NCBI GenBank assembly: GCA_050952125.1
Contig: JBMNKK010000003.1
Coordinates: 930,001-994,000 of the forward strand
DNA from: UBA3951 sp050952125
GTDB taxonomy: Bacteria; Bacillota; Sulfobacillia; Fermentithermobacillales; Fermentithermobacillaceae
Direction: 5' to 3'
DNA: 64,000 nt
Below the pieces are notes generated by a model. It worked only from the letters and a program-made list of their open reading frames with translations, was not told where the DNA came from and ran no database searches. Below, one piece after another: positions 26,218-34,601 of the stretch. Positions within the stretch are counted from its first letter, which is position 1. Each line of letters starts with the position of its first letter. A program made the position numbers and the translations under genes.

Positions 26218-26886
26218 TCAGAGCCTGTAATACCACAGCAGCATAACCTCATCCTGAACATCGGGGTAACTCCACGTCGCGTCGGCATATGCAAAGCGGT
26301 TGATGGCGCCCAGTTGGGCTCCCTGACTTGCATAGAACCTGCACGCAGCAACATTTACGTTCTGCGTCTCTATCTTCAGCATCTTCATTCCCTGCTCGCG
26401 ACACCACTGAACCGATGCAGCGAACAGCGCCCTTCCAATACCCCGCCTCTTGTGTTCCGGGGCGACGCGGATATCCCATAGAACAGCAAGGTCATCTCGC
26501 CCCTCCAACATGCGGATGTCCGGAGTCCTGGTGACCACACAGGCCGCACCAACTGGCTTGCCTCCGGCGGTAGCCAGGAGGAAACACCAGTTGGTTACAT
26601 CCCACTTCACCGGCCAGTCATTGGGGGTCTCTCCATATGAATCATAGTCTTTGATGTGCGGGGCCGAGACCGGCACCAATTCCAACGCCAGCCCGCCAAA
26701 GCCCCCGTCGAGCGCTTTCACCTGTAGGATCGATCGTACATCCGCCAGACTTGGCACGGCACAGTACTCGGCCAGCCTGTCGGCACCGATGCGTTCTACC
26801 AGCAACTCCTCGTCGAATCCGGATCCCCCCTCACAGCCTGCTGCCATTTCGCCGGCAGCCTGCTGTGACGTCTTCCCGCGCGCCAT
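26218..26886 (-). CDS. GNAT acetyltransferase resembling streptothricin acetyltransferases
   Basis: 222 residues from ATG 26886 (GGGGAG 8 bases upstream; the frame is open to 26949). The C-terminal GNAT domain has VLWDIRVAPEHKRRGIGRAL, the strand LKIETQNVNVAACRFYASQG and the ending WSYPDVQDEVMLLWYYRL, which is the pattern of Sat-type and related GNATs. The first 60 residues form a helical extension. Streptothricin or another amine drug is a possible substrate given the erm/ABC/APH block, but a cellular substrate is equally possible. Confidence 0.75.
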   Translation of the reverse strand: MARGKTSQQAAGEMAAGCEGGSGFDEELLVERIGADRLAEYCAVPSLADVRSILQVKALDGGFGGLALELVPVSAPHIKDYDSYGETPNDWPVKWDVTNWCFLLATAGGKPVGAACVVTRTPDIRMLEGRDDLAVLWDIRVAPEHKRRGIGRALFAASVQWCREQGMKMLKIETQNVNVAACRFYASQGAQLGAINRFAYADATWSYPDVQDEVMLLWYYRL

Positions 26887-26997
26887 CGAGATCTCCCCTT
26901 CGCATAGACGATTATACAAATATGCTATGGTGGCGCCGGATATAGTCAAGTAGTGAGATCCGGCGGCGTTTCGCAGCGGGCAGGCCCGCAGAGTGTT

Positions 26998-27423
26998 TCA
27001 CGGCGCCGACTTCCCACCTTCAGGTGCCGCTTGAGAACTCAAGCACAACACGTAACTTATGAACATGCCGATCGCTATCCACTCCCCAATTGGCGCATTA
27101 TACAGGACGCCGTACGAAAAAGTGGCCACCGCTGCAAGGAAACCGTAGATGCCAACCCATTTCTGGAAGCGTGGATGGCGCAGGAAGGCGGTGTTGGCGA
27201 AGCTCAGAAACCAGGTCAGTCCTATGGTAAGGTACATGGAGAAGTCGCCGTGCAACTCCGGGTTCTCCCCAATGTTGTAGGCTGCGGAGAGGATGAGAGC
27301 CAGCGAAGAAAAGACGCCGGCAGCCTGCCCGATGGTTAGGAGGCTCCCCAAAACCTTATCCCCTGTTCGCCACACGTTAAGCCCCACGAAGAAGACCACC
27401 AGAATGCACGCCGTCGCTTTCAA
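26998..27423 (-). CDS. Small integral membrane protein of unknown function
   Basis: About 141 residues with four hydrophobic segments (VVFFVGLNVW, a FSSLALILSAAY helix, the FSMYLTIGLTWFLSFANTAF helix, and IAIGMFISYVLCL) and a short polar tail ending GGKSAP. I do not recognise a family. The ATG at 27429 abuts the GGAGGG box, so the TTG at 27423 is the better start. Stands between a DUF503 gene and the Sat-like gene on the same strand with separate spacing. Confidence 0.6.
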   Translation of the reverse strand: MKATACILVVFFVGLNVWRTGDKVLGSLLTIGQAAGVFSSLALILSAAYNIGENPELHGDFSMYLTIGLTWFLSFANTAFLRHPRFQKWVGIYGFLAAVATFSYGVLYNAPIGEWIAIGMFISYVLCLSSQAAPEGGKSAP

Positions 27424-27488
27424 GGTCATCCCTCCAGACCCGATAGTCGTTTGAGTTTGACGTCGTCGTTGCTGGAATGCAGGGACGG

Positions 27489-27770
27489 TTATCGGCGCTC
27501 GCGATCGATCGAGACGATTTGCGCCTCGCTGTTTGCCTCGACAAAGCGGATCACGTTGTCGAGGATGCTGTCGGCCTGCGCGCCATTGGCGGCAATGGCA
27601 GCTATACCAATGGTGATCGACTGTTGGATGTCCTGATCGCTCACCTCGGCCGCGGATACATTGAACTGACTGCGTACTCTGGCGAGCAGGCTCTTAACCT
27701 CCATGCGTTTCTCCTTCAGGGAGTGAACCCACGGAGCGTACAGATGTATGGTCATAACTGCGATAATCAT
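27489..27770 (-). CDS. DUF503 (YlxP-like) protein
   Basis: 93 residues. The family pattern is clear: HSLKEKRMEVKSLLARVRSQ followed by FNVSAAEV, then QSITIGIAAIA and a helix ILDNVIRFVEA. YlxP homologues are small proteins linked to ribosome maturation because they often sit beside rbfA; here the gene is isolated and its role is unknown. ATG 27770 matches the family start; the frame extends 12 codons upstream. Confidence 0.85.
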   Translation of the reverse strand: MIIAVMTIHLYAPWVHSLKEKRMEVKSLLARVRSQFNVSAAEVSDQDIQQSITIGIAAIAANGAQADSILDNVIRFVEANSEAQIVSIDRERR

Positions 27771-27854
27771 CTCGGGCTCAGCATAGCATTCCTCGTATCC
27801 CTCCATGAACCTTTATCAAGCACAGGCCAGCGAGGAACTGCCATCAACCTAGCG

Positions 27855-28079
27855 TCAGTACCAAAACCGATACTCCAAAACCGACCTCAGCCCGAAAGAA
27901 GAAGCCGTTCGCTCCACCGATGGTATTGCAGTTTCTGTGGCTATCCACCTCAAGCTCGGCGCACCGTCACTTCCGTGGCTTAACCGGAGCGCTTCCTTCA
28001 CCCTTGCTTCGAACATGGCTCTATGTACTCCCTTCCCTCTGTAAGCAGGAAGCACAGTCGCGGTTGAGTTCGCTAGCAT
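27855..28079 (-). pseudogene. C-terminal fragment of a GNAT acetyltransferase
   Basis: TATVLPAYRGKGVHRAMFEA is the acetyl-CoA-binding signature of GNATs, and ATETAIPSVERTASSFGLRS with a final FWY fits the last strands. The N-terminal half is missing and the fragment overlaps the 3' end of the regulator gene (28021-28079) in another frame, so it is likely a remnant. Confidence 0.45.
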
Positions 28080-28956
28080 CGTCCCTTTTCGACACTCGAT
28101 ACATGATTGTGGGTCGTCCGATTCCTCCGTAGGCCATCTCTCTCTGGACCAGACCCATTTCGGCGAGGTACTTCAGGTAGTGCCCAACCGTCACGCTAGA
28201 AATGCCGATCGCCGACGCAACATCCGTCCGGGACACCGGTCCGGTGTTGTGGTCAAGATACTGGCAGATACGTCGCAGCGTGGGCCAGTTGATCCCTTTC
28301 GGCAGATTGTGAGCAAGAGCCGCAACCGATGCCGCGTCATTGAGTTTTGCCAAGGAAAGGACGCGATACGCCATACTATCACGGTCTATCATATGGTCAA
28401 TAACGGGCTCTCTGTAGGCTCTACTCATCGCTTGCTCAAGGGCAATCAACTCAGAACAGACTTCGGGGAAGTAGAAGCTGTGGTGTAATCGCAGGATTAA
28501 CTGCGTGCCTCTGGTGGCTATGTACTTGATCTCAGATGCCGAGAACTCGCGGGGGAATTCATTCAGTACCAGTAATCGGCCAACTAGGTTTGACCTAATC
28601 TTCAGTGGAGCACACACCCTATTGCAGTAGCCGGTGATCCCGAGGCGTTCGCCCACGGGACACAACGAGTTACCGCTGCAGCCCAGATCAGTCACGCAAG
28701 TTTGGTCTTTGGCGCAGGGCGACAAAGCATCCGTTCCAGGAACGTATTTGAGGCGAATTTCATCGTCCCCGACAACACGGACTCCGGCGTTCAACAATAT
28801 CGCAGAACCGTTGATCAAGCATACCATTGCAGCCGAGGCGTCGAGAGTTCTGCACAAGTTTTTCAAAGTAAGCCCAACTAGTTCACGTAGAACGGGATCA
28901 TCCGACACAGCCAAGATCCATGCAAGTCTATCAATTGGAGCCTCCAAGACATTCAC
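28021..28956 (-). CDS. GAF-type sensor regulator with Cys cluster and C-terminal winged helix
   Basis: 311 residues. Residues 15-160 look like a GAF sensor fold but contain cysteines at 81, 87, 93, 99, 111 and 115 (C-x5-C-x5-C-x5-C-x11-C-x3-C), with another CASC at the C terminus. Residues about 215-290 are a winged helix of CitB/MarR style: SRTDVASAIGISSVTVGHYL then KYLAEMGLV and GGIGRPTIMYRV. A metal, Fe-S cluster or redox signal is suggested by the Cys spacing. GTG start. The target is unknown; the spacer to the HD-GYP gene lies upstream. Confidence 0.7.
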   Translation of the reverse strand: MNVLEAPIDRLAWILAVSDDPVLRELVGLTLKNLCRTLDASAAMVCLINGSAILLNAGVRVVGDDEIRLKYVPGTDALSPCAKDQTCVTDLGCSGNSLCPVGERLGITGYCNRVCAPLKIRSNLVGRLLVLNEFPREFSASEIKYIATRGTQLILRLHHSFYFPEVCSELIALEQAMSRAYREPVIDHMIDRDSMAYRVLSLAKLNDAASVAALAHNLPKGINWPTLRRICQYLDHNTGPVSRTDVASAIGISSVTVGHYLKYLAEMGLVQREMAYGGIGRPTIMYRVSKRDDASELNRDCASCLQREGST

Positions 28957-29302
28957 CCGCAGAAAAGAAACAGATTCTCTCTTTATGTCGTCTTTAACAA
29001 TACTTTAGTTAAGTTTAGCGGAAAGACCCAATCACCAATAGGTGCCGAAACCGCACTGCAGATAGAAAGTAACTCTCCCATCATGCTCGCCAATCTGCCC
29101 CGATCTGCTCAGCAATCGCTTCAAGCCCTGCCTGGGACGAGTTTACTGACGAACTCGGCCATTCAGATAGGGACTTCCCCGCAAGACTCGAAGATGCCTC
29201 TATTGCGAAAGTAACCTAAATGGCGGATCGTTATGTTCTTCGGGTAGAACTGGTCGAGAAGCGTTACGCAGTGGTTAATGGAGATAGGAGTCTGATTTAG
29301 AT
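28957..29302. other. 346-bp divergent intergenic region
   Basis: Lies between the Cys-rich regulator and the HD-GYP gene, which diverge. It starts AT-rich, with a small inverted repeat TTAAC-N9-GTTAA at 28994-29012 that could be an operator for the regulator. A short open stretch (about 29095-29218) has no start with a ribosome site and no recognised similarity. No RNA gene seen. Confidence 0.4.
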
Positions 29303-30436
29303 ATGAGAATCGTAGCCCTTAAGGAAGAAATCGCCGGCGCAATTCTGGCCATGCCTGTGCATGGCAGCGAGGGTCAGCTTCTGATTGAAAAAGGGATACG
29401 ATTGACTCTCGGATCCATCAATTCGCTGAAAAGGCGAGGATTCACTCGAGTAGCCATTCAGGACGAATTTCTAAGAGATGTTGAGGTCAATGACACGATC
29501 CATGAGGAAACCCGGCGGACAGCCATAAGAAGCCTTGGCATAGTGGCTTCCAATATGTTGCGCGGGACTCCAGGAGATATTCAGCCGATCCGCGAGGCCC
29601 TAGATTCCATCATTGATGATCTCCGCAGCAACCCTCGAGCTGCTATCGGGCTTCACTCAATATGTTCTTTTGACGAAACGCTCTACACACACGGCATCAA
29701 TGTCTGCGTTCTGAGTATAGCCATCGCGGAGGGCATGAAGCTTCCTGAGTCGACCCTACGACAGGTAGGTATGGGTGCGCTCCTACACGATGTAGGCAAG
29801 ATATTGATACCCAAGCCCATTTTGGATAAGCCATCATTACTGACTGACGACGAGTATAGCCTTATCAAGACGCATGCAATGAAAGGGTTTGAGATGCTGC
29901 AAACTTGCTACAATGTGGGCGCGGTGGCGGCTCATGGTGCCCTAGATCATCATGAGCGTCTGGACGGATCCGGATACCCCCGCGGGCTGAAAGGAGACAA
30001 CATTCCGATCATAGGGCGCATCGTTGCTACGGCCGATGTTTACGATGCGATGGTATCTGAGCGTCCGCATAGACAGAGACACCTTCCGGAGGCGGTGCGC
30101 AAGTATATGCAGGAGAATCGCGGCAGTCTGTTCGATGGTGACGCAGTAGATGCCATGCTGAGGCGGGTAGCAGCCTATCCGATCGGGAGCATCTTGTCGC
30201 TGGGAGGCGGCTTTGTGGCAGTTGTCATAAGCCAGGACCCGCGAGACAATAGCCGGCCTGTGGTACGTGTGGTAAGTGGACCAGGCATTACGGAGACCCA
30301 AGACATTCCTCTCTTGGACCGGCCAGACTTGTCAGTAAGTATGATACTGGACGACTATCCCCCAGAAGCAAGACGCCTGGTGTTGGCGGCCGGAGAACAA
30401 CCAGACATTGCGGCAAGCGGTTCTCAGATAGGATAA
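29303..30436 (+). CDS. HD-GYP-domain protein (c-di-GMP phosphodiesterase-like)
   Basis: 377 residues. An N-terminal region (1-110) with the DUF3391-like pattern AILAMPVHGSEGQLLIEKG precedes an HD-GYP domain: THGINV, LLHDVGKILIPKPILDKP (HD near residue 162), KTHAMKGFEML, HHERLDGSGYPRGL (GYP near 223), ADVYDAM. The metal and GYP residues are intact, so hydrolysis of c-di-GMP is expected. A C-terminal beta-rich region follows. It lacks an attached receiver and its input is unknown. AGGAG lies 12 bases before the ATG. Confidence 0.9.
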   Translation: MRIVALKEEIAGAILAMPVHGSEGQLLIEKGIRLTLGSINSLKRRGFTRVAIQDEFLRDVEVNDTIHEETRRTAIRSLGIVASNMLRGTPGDIQPIREALDSIIDDLRSNPRAAIGLHSICSFDETLYTHGINVCVLSIAIAEGMKLPESTLRQVGMGALLHDVGKILIPKPILDKPSLLTDDEYSLIKTHAMKGFEMLQTCYNVGAVAAHGALDHHERLDGSGYPRGLKGDNIPIIGRIVATADVYDAMVSERPHRQRHLPEAVRKYMQENRGSLFDGDAVDAMLRRVAAYPIGSILSLGGGFVAVVISQDPRDNSRPVVRVVSGPGITETQDIPLLDRPDLSVSMILDDYPPEARRLVLAAGEQPDIAASGSQIG

Positions 30437-30470
30437 ATTAGGTATGATCACCAACCCATGATGAATGAAC

Positions 30471-30707
30471 CTACGCGGCAGAGACTCCCCTCACGCTTGC
30501 CGAAAGCACACGTAGGAGCGCCGGCAAGTCAAGCCGCTCAAGTCTGTCTACCGAAACCGGAGCATGCGAGCGCCGAAGGACTGGCACGACGAGTCCTTCC
30601 CACCAATCCGCTCGCATCGATGGCAGGACGCGCGACAGGTATCTGCTTGTCTCCGCAGTAACCTGGCTGAGCAACTCGTGCATCAGAGCCACCACGTTCA
30701 TTGACAT
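30471..30707 (-). pseudogene. N-terminal fragment resembling a Swt1-like HEPN domain protein
   Basis: 78 codons. The pattern LSRVLPSMRADWWEGLVVPV and then LERLDLPALLRVLSAS resembles the start of Swt1-family HEPN proteins (WW...VL...LDL-ALLRVL), which are often the first domain of large defence ATPases or helicases. The rest is missing; the frame ends after 78 residues. ATG 30707 follows the stop of the nuclease gene by 1 bp after a GAGGG box, so the two were an operon. Resemblance is by eye. Confidence 0.45.
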
Positions 30708-30710
30708 CCC

Positions 30711-31394
30711 TCAAAAGTCCCCTAACAGTACTCGATTGAACCTACCCGTTCTAGCGAAGAGACCTAACGGAAACGGCTCGTCTCTCTTCTTGTTTGATTC
30801 GCTGCTCCACTCTTCGGCAAGCGCCTTTAACTCAGCAGCTGTAATCAGAACAATGTTACGGCCAAGGTTCTGAGCCGTGTACTGAACAGCTTGCATCTCT
30901 GACTCCGAGGTGAACGATGGGGCGATAACCATGAACACTGGCACAGGCTTGTCAGCTTTGTTCATGTAGTCGTTGAACTGCTTGATATGATCGCGCAAGG
31001 ATACAGGCGTCTCCTTGCTCTTGTTGTCCCACATTAAATACATGTCCTTGAAGCTCAGTAGACCATCGGGGTGGTTTGTACCCGGTTGTTTGAGCGGACT
31101 GTGATTCAGCTTGTGTTCGAAGAGATACGCAGTAGCGTCTTCAAACTTGCGCTCGACTTCGATATCCTTCGAGATCACTCGCCGAGCGCGAAGTAAACTA
31201 CAGTCTCTTCTCGCCAGCTCCTCGAAGACATCGTACCAGACCGCCCTCTCGTCCATCGATGGTTCAATAGCTTGCCTTAAGGAATCATAGTAGGCAATTA
31301 TCCTAAGAATTCTCTCCTGCTTCGCCCCACTAACCGGCAGGTTGAACTCAGAACACCACTCGTAAAGATCATCGTTGCTCAGCCCAGCCGTCAT
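30711..31394 (-). CDS. PD-(D/E)XK-like nuclease with N-terminal SAP-like segment, 5' end rearranged
   Basis: 227 residues from ATG 31394. Residues 4-35 (LSNDDLYEWCSEFNLPVSGA then KQERILRII) look like a SAP-type DNA-binding hairpin. A nuclease core follows: Glu in ERKFEDATAYLFEHKL, HPDGLLSF, and MWDNKSKE as D-x-K, then the strands PVFMVIAPSFT and NIVLITAAEL. Together they suggest a restriction-endonuclease fold. The start lies inside a broken TIM-barrel gene, so the original 5' end seems lost. Coupled to the Swt1-like fragment. Product may be inactive. Confidence 0.5.
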   Translation of the reverse strand: MTAGLSNDDLYEWCSEFNLPVSGAKQERILRIIAYYDSLRQAIEPSMDERAVWYDVFEELARRDCSLLRARRVISKDIEVERKFEDATAYLFEHKLNHSPLKQPGTNHPDGLLSFKDMYLMWDNKSKETPVSLRDHIKQFNDYMNKADKPVPVFMVIAPSFTSESEMQAVQYTAQNLGRNIVLITAAELKALAEEWSSESNKKRDEPFPLGLFARTGRFNRVLLGDF

Positions 31395-31940
31395 TCCAGA
31401 GGTGCGAGATGTCGGCGAGGACCCCGAGCCCGGGCACTTCGCCGACAAACGCTGAGAACTCTGAGAGTCAAGACAAAGAACTTGCCGCCGGAGTGGGACT
31501 CTAAAGAGAGAGATATGCCTTGGTCCATGTACCTTGGCATCCACTTTTGGAGAATCCTCATGAATGCAGCACGAACCGATTCCCGGTCACCGTCGTTGTT
31601 ACCGGCTAGTCGAGGTGGGTGCAGCGACACGTCCTCCATCGCATTATGGGATGCGATCTCGAGACTCTCCTGCAGTAGACCTTCAAGTTCTGCTACGTCC
31701 TGGTCGCAAGCGAGAGGGCGAATGCCGGCGATGTGGAAGGTCAACCGGTACCGTCTGAAGATGTCTGGTATCTGCTTCAAGGATAGGCCAAGCTTGCGTT
31801 CATACAGACTAGAAGTGAACTGGATGCCCTCATAGCCAAAGCCCGTGGCGATGCGGTCGACTTCTGACTCTGTTCTTGTCGTCCATCAGGGTGAGCCGTG
31901 AGACGTTGTCTAGGCCAATCTCATCCATGGCGAAGTACAT
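31369..31940 (-). pseudogene. Frameshifted, truncated sugar-phosphate isomerase/epimerase-like TIM barrel
   Basis: ATG 31940 has GGAGGAG upstream and opens with MYFAMDEIGLDNVSRLT. The frame shifts near 31863; the second frame gives GFGYEGIQFTSSLYERKLGL, then TFHIAG, MEDVSLHPPRL and LSLESHSGGKFFVL. A second shift near 31450 leads to FVGEVPGLGVLADISHLWND and a stop at 31369. These strands fit an AP-endonuclease-2/xylose-isomerase-like barrel that ends about halfway. Two shifts plus truncation mark a pseudogene. Confidence 0.65.
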
Positions 31941-32002
31941 CAGGTCTCCTCCTCGTTCACCGTGGGCGCAACCTCACGCTACCACGAATCGAGGTGAGTG
32001 GA

Positions 32003-32191
32003 CTAGAGGCTTGTACCACATAGGTGCTTCTCGTAGATCTTGAGCCCATTCTTGTCATCAACGTTGCCAGAGAAGGCATAACCCATTGATTGCCAGAATG
32101 ATTCGCCTGCCTTAGCGTTAGCGGTCAAGTAGATATCCCTTGCACCTTGAGTAAGAATCACCGCGGCGAATGGTTGGTCTTCCGGTCTCTC
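32003..32191 (-). pseudogene. C-terminal fragment of a GNAT-type protein
   Basis: The open stretch encodes QPFAAVILTQGARDIYLTAN and then SFWQSMGYAFSGNVDDKNGL and KIYEKHL, which matches the last strands of GNAT acetyltransferases (Y-L-T-A-N, FY-x-S-x-GY, DD..GL..YEK). There is no start codon with ribosome site, and the acetyl-CoA loop is missing. Confidence 0.5.
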
Positions 32192-32222
32192 TCAAAGAGT
32201 GAAGGCAGACAGCCGACACACC

Positions 32223-32248
32223 GATATGTCGGCGCCACACGACATATC
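32223..32248. repeat. 9-bp inverted repeat downstream of rlmH
   Basis: GATATGTCG, 8-nt spacer, CGACATATC: a perfect inverted repeat 44 bp after the rlmH stop. It may end rlmH transcription, but no U-tract follows. Confidence 0.4.
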
Positions 32249-32291
32249 ACGTACTGATGGTGAGCGAATTGCTCTGAACGGAGCGCTCGCT

Positions 32292-32771
32292 CTAGCGATG
32301 ATACGGCTCCCCCCTCCCTATCCTAAACGCCCTATACAACTGCTCCGCAACCAGCATCGGCATGAACTGGTGAGGGAAGGTCATCGGCCCCATAGACAGG
32401 CGCAGCCGGGCACGGGATAGGACTTCGGGAGCAAGCCCCGTCGTCCCGCCTATCACAAAAGCTAAGTTGGAGTCTCCTGATACGGCCCTCTCCTGAATCC
32501 ACTTACTGAGGTCTTCAGACGACATTCCTGTTCCACGAATATCCAGTGCAACGAGGTACTCGCTATCGCGCAGCGTCCGAAGGATACGCTCTGCCTCAAC
32601 CTGCCTGGCAGCAGCCAACTGCTTGTCAGAGGACGTCTCGGGTACCGGCTCATCTTGCAGTTCAACCAGTTCAACATGAGCGTAGGGGCCCAACCGTTTG
32701 AGGTACTCTGCAACCCCATCCCGCAGGTACCTTTCCCGCACCTTTCCTACAATGATGATCCGGATGCGCAC
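32292..32771 (-). CDS. rlmH: 23S rRNA (pseudouridine-1915-N3)-methyltransferase RlmH
   Basis: 159 residues, the usual size. SPOUT-fold features are clear: IRIIIVGKVRERYLRDGVAE, LDIRGTGMSSEDLSKWI, AFVIGGTTGLAPEVL and the knot end SMGPMTFPHQFMPMLVAEQL followed by YRAFRIGRGEPYHR. RlmH methylates pseudouridine 1915 in helix 69 of 23S rRNA. GTG 32771 is chosen because GGGAGG lies 8 bases upstream; the frame extends 5 codons further. Located 64 bp after map on the same strand. Confidence 0.95.
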   Translation of the reverse strand: MRIRIIIVGKVRERYLRDGVAEYLKRLGPYAHVELVELQDEPVPETSSDKQLAAARQVEAERILRTLRDSEYLVALDIRGTGMSSEDLSKWIQERAVSGDSNLAFVIGGTTGLAPEVLSRARLRLSMGPMTFPHQFMPMLVAEQLYRAFRIGRGEPYHR

Positions 32772-32835
32772 GCTTCTGCCTCCCACATAGATCGGAACTC
32801 CCAGCTCAAGACGACCTCGATATCACACCATACCC

Positions 32836-33594
32836 TCAGCCTAGCCTTTGGCAGTCTCCCGTTATCACAATTGGCTTATCTCTAGTGATTACGATGGTAT
32901 GCTCATAGTGTGCCGCAAGACTCCCATCGGCGGTGAAGATGGTCCACTTGTCCGGCCGCGTCCTTACCTGCCCCCGGCCAGCTGAAATGATGGGTTCAAT
33001 GGTGATCACAAGCCCGTCCGTAAGCATTCCTGTCATGTGCGGGTCGAAATAGTTCAGGACCGACGGCGATTCATGTATCGTACGCCCCACGCCGTGACCG
33101 CACAATTCCTCGATGACGGTGAAACCCGACCTCTTGACTTCAGTCTCGACTGCACGGCCTATCTCGCGAATGGGGGTGCCCGCCTTCGCCACTCGCAGCG
33201 CCTCGCAGAAGGCAGTCCGGGCGCATGAAGCAAGGGCGCTTGCCTGAGGGGATACCCGCCCGACCTCCACCGTTACGGCGGCATCCGCCACATATCCGTC
33301 CTTGTCGGCGGTGACGTCGATCTTCACGATGTCGCCTTCTTCGAGCTTCCGGCTGCCGGGAATCCCGTGAACGACCTCTTCGTTCACACTGATGCACGCG
33401 GTCCCGGGAAAACCGTACACTTTCGGCGGCGACGATTCCGCCCCATTCCGGGCCAATACTTGAGCACCCACCTGATCGAGCTCATAGGTAGTCATCCCCG
33501 GACGGACAGCGCTCGACATCTCATCTAGCGTCTCCCGCACAATCTTGCCTATCGCACGCAGTTTTCGCAAATCATCCTGCGACTCTATTGTCAA
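32836..33594 (-). CDS. map: Type I methionine aminopeptidase
   Basis: 252 residues. Metal ligands and surroundings are intact: ISVNEEVVHGIPG (His), DIVKIDVTADKDGYVADAAVT (two Asp), GHGVGRTIHESP (His), VITIEPI (Glu) and HYEHTIVIT (near the last Glu/His region). It removes the initiator Met from nascent proteins. TTG 33594, nine bases behind GGGAG, starts at the family's usual point; the frame is open to 33633. Likely cotranscribed with rlmH. Confidence 0.92.
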   Translation of the reverse strand: MTIESQDDLRKLRAIGKIVRETLDEMSSAVRPGMTTYELDQVGAQVLARNGAESSPPKVYGFPGTACISVNEEVVHGIPGSRKLEEGDIVKIDVTADKDGYVADAAVTVEVGRVSPQASALASCARTAFCEALRVAKAGTPIREIGRAVETEVKRSGFTVIEELCGHGVGRTIHESPSVLNYFDPHMTGMLTDGLVITIEPIISAGRGQVRTRPDKWTIFTADGSLAAHYEHTIVITRDKPIVITGDCQRLG

Positions 33595-33853
33595 CCAAAT
33601 CCACTCCCAACTGACACTATCGCCCAAGGGCACGTAACTTCACTTTCAGCCTAGGAACCATCAACTAGCATACTCAACCGACCTTGGCCCACGTGCTACA
33701 TCTTGCTCCAGAATACCACACGCTGGATCAGGGAGTGACGGCTGCCGGCATCAGCAAGGCCCACCAGAAAGAACTGGGCTGTCGGCGCCGCCCAAACTCA
33801 CCGGAAGGTGCTACACTCTCGCCGTCGAAAAACTGCAAGGGAGTGATAACACT

Positions 33854-34597
33854 ATGGCACCTGCCGGATCCCGCGAGACACTAGTAAAGTCCCTGGTCGA
33901 ACGCCTCCGCGCGTTTTGCACCGAACACGCCGACGACAAGATTGTCGTCAAGTACGCCAAATACTTCAGGGAAGGATATGACGCGTACGGAGTGGACGGG
34001 AAGCTCTTAACCGAAGAGGCGAAGCGCATCCATTCCGAGTATGTGGGTACCCTCGGCTTTGAGGGTTTCCTCGACCTCTGCGATCTCCTCATGGAAAGTG
34101 GAAAGTACGAGGAAGCGGGGCTCGCGATCCGTATGATGAACCTCTTCAATAAGCAGTTTTCGCGTGAAACCTTCGATCGTGTCGGAGCCTGGTTTGAAGG
34201 TAAGGTGACGAATTGGGCGGTATCCGACAGCCTCTGCGGCGACATCCTTTCGCCCATGCTTTCCGCTTCCATCGTGACGCTCGACGATTTCCGGCCTTGG
34301 AGAGAGTCTTCTGACCGGTGGAAAAGGAGAGCCGTGCCCGTCTCTATGCTCATCCTGCTAAAGGAGCAATTTGACGCAAACATGCTGCTGGATTTCATCC
34401 GCCCACTGATGCTGGATCGGGAGCGAGTCGTCCACCAAGGGCTCGGGTGGTTCCTTCGCGAGATATGGAAGAAATGCCCCAAGGAAACCGAAGCGTTCCT
34501 CATGGAGTGGAAAGATTCGGCCGCCCGGCTGATATTCCAATACGCGACAGAGAAGATGACGCGCGAAGAGAAAGCCAGGTTCAAAAAGGCGAAATAG
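33854..34597 (+). CDS. AlkD-type DNA alkylation repair protein (HEAT-like)
   Basis: 247 residues, all-helical. AlkD hallmarks are present: a Trp-x3-Asp pair in VTNWAVSDSLCGDIL, the SSDRWKRRAVPVSM segment with the Arg, and VHQGLGWFLREIWKK with the second Trp. AlkD removes N3- and N7-alkyl purines by a non-flipping mechanism. ATG with AGGGAG upstream. It diverges from map across about 260 bp in which no other gene is supported. Confidence 0.85.
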   Translation: MAPAGSRETLVKSLVERLRAFCTEHADDKIVVKYAKYFREGYDAYGVDGKLLTEEAKRIHSEYVGTLGFEGFLDLCDLLMESGKYEEAGLAIRMMNLFNKQFSRETFDRVGAWFEGKVTNWAVSDSLCGDILSPMLSASIVTLDDFRPWRESSDRWKRRAVPVSMLILLKEQFDANMLLDFIRPLMLDRERVVHQGLGWFLREIWKKCPKETEAFLMEWKDSAARLIFQYATEKMTREEKARFKKAK

Positions 34598-34601
34598 GCT
34601 T

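Noticed and set aside
29095..29218. Coding-like stretch between the regulator and HD-GYP genes
   Set aside because: One frame reads plausibly for about 40 residues but has no start signal and no family resemblance; could be a remnant, not supportable.
33595..33853. Small plus-strand ORFs between map and the AlkD gene
   Set aside because: No ribosome sites and no recognisable features; treated as a divergent control region.
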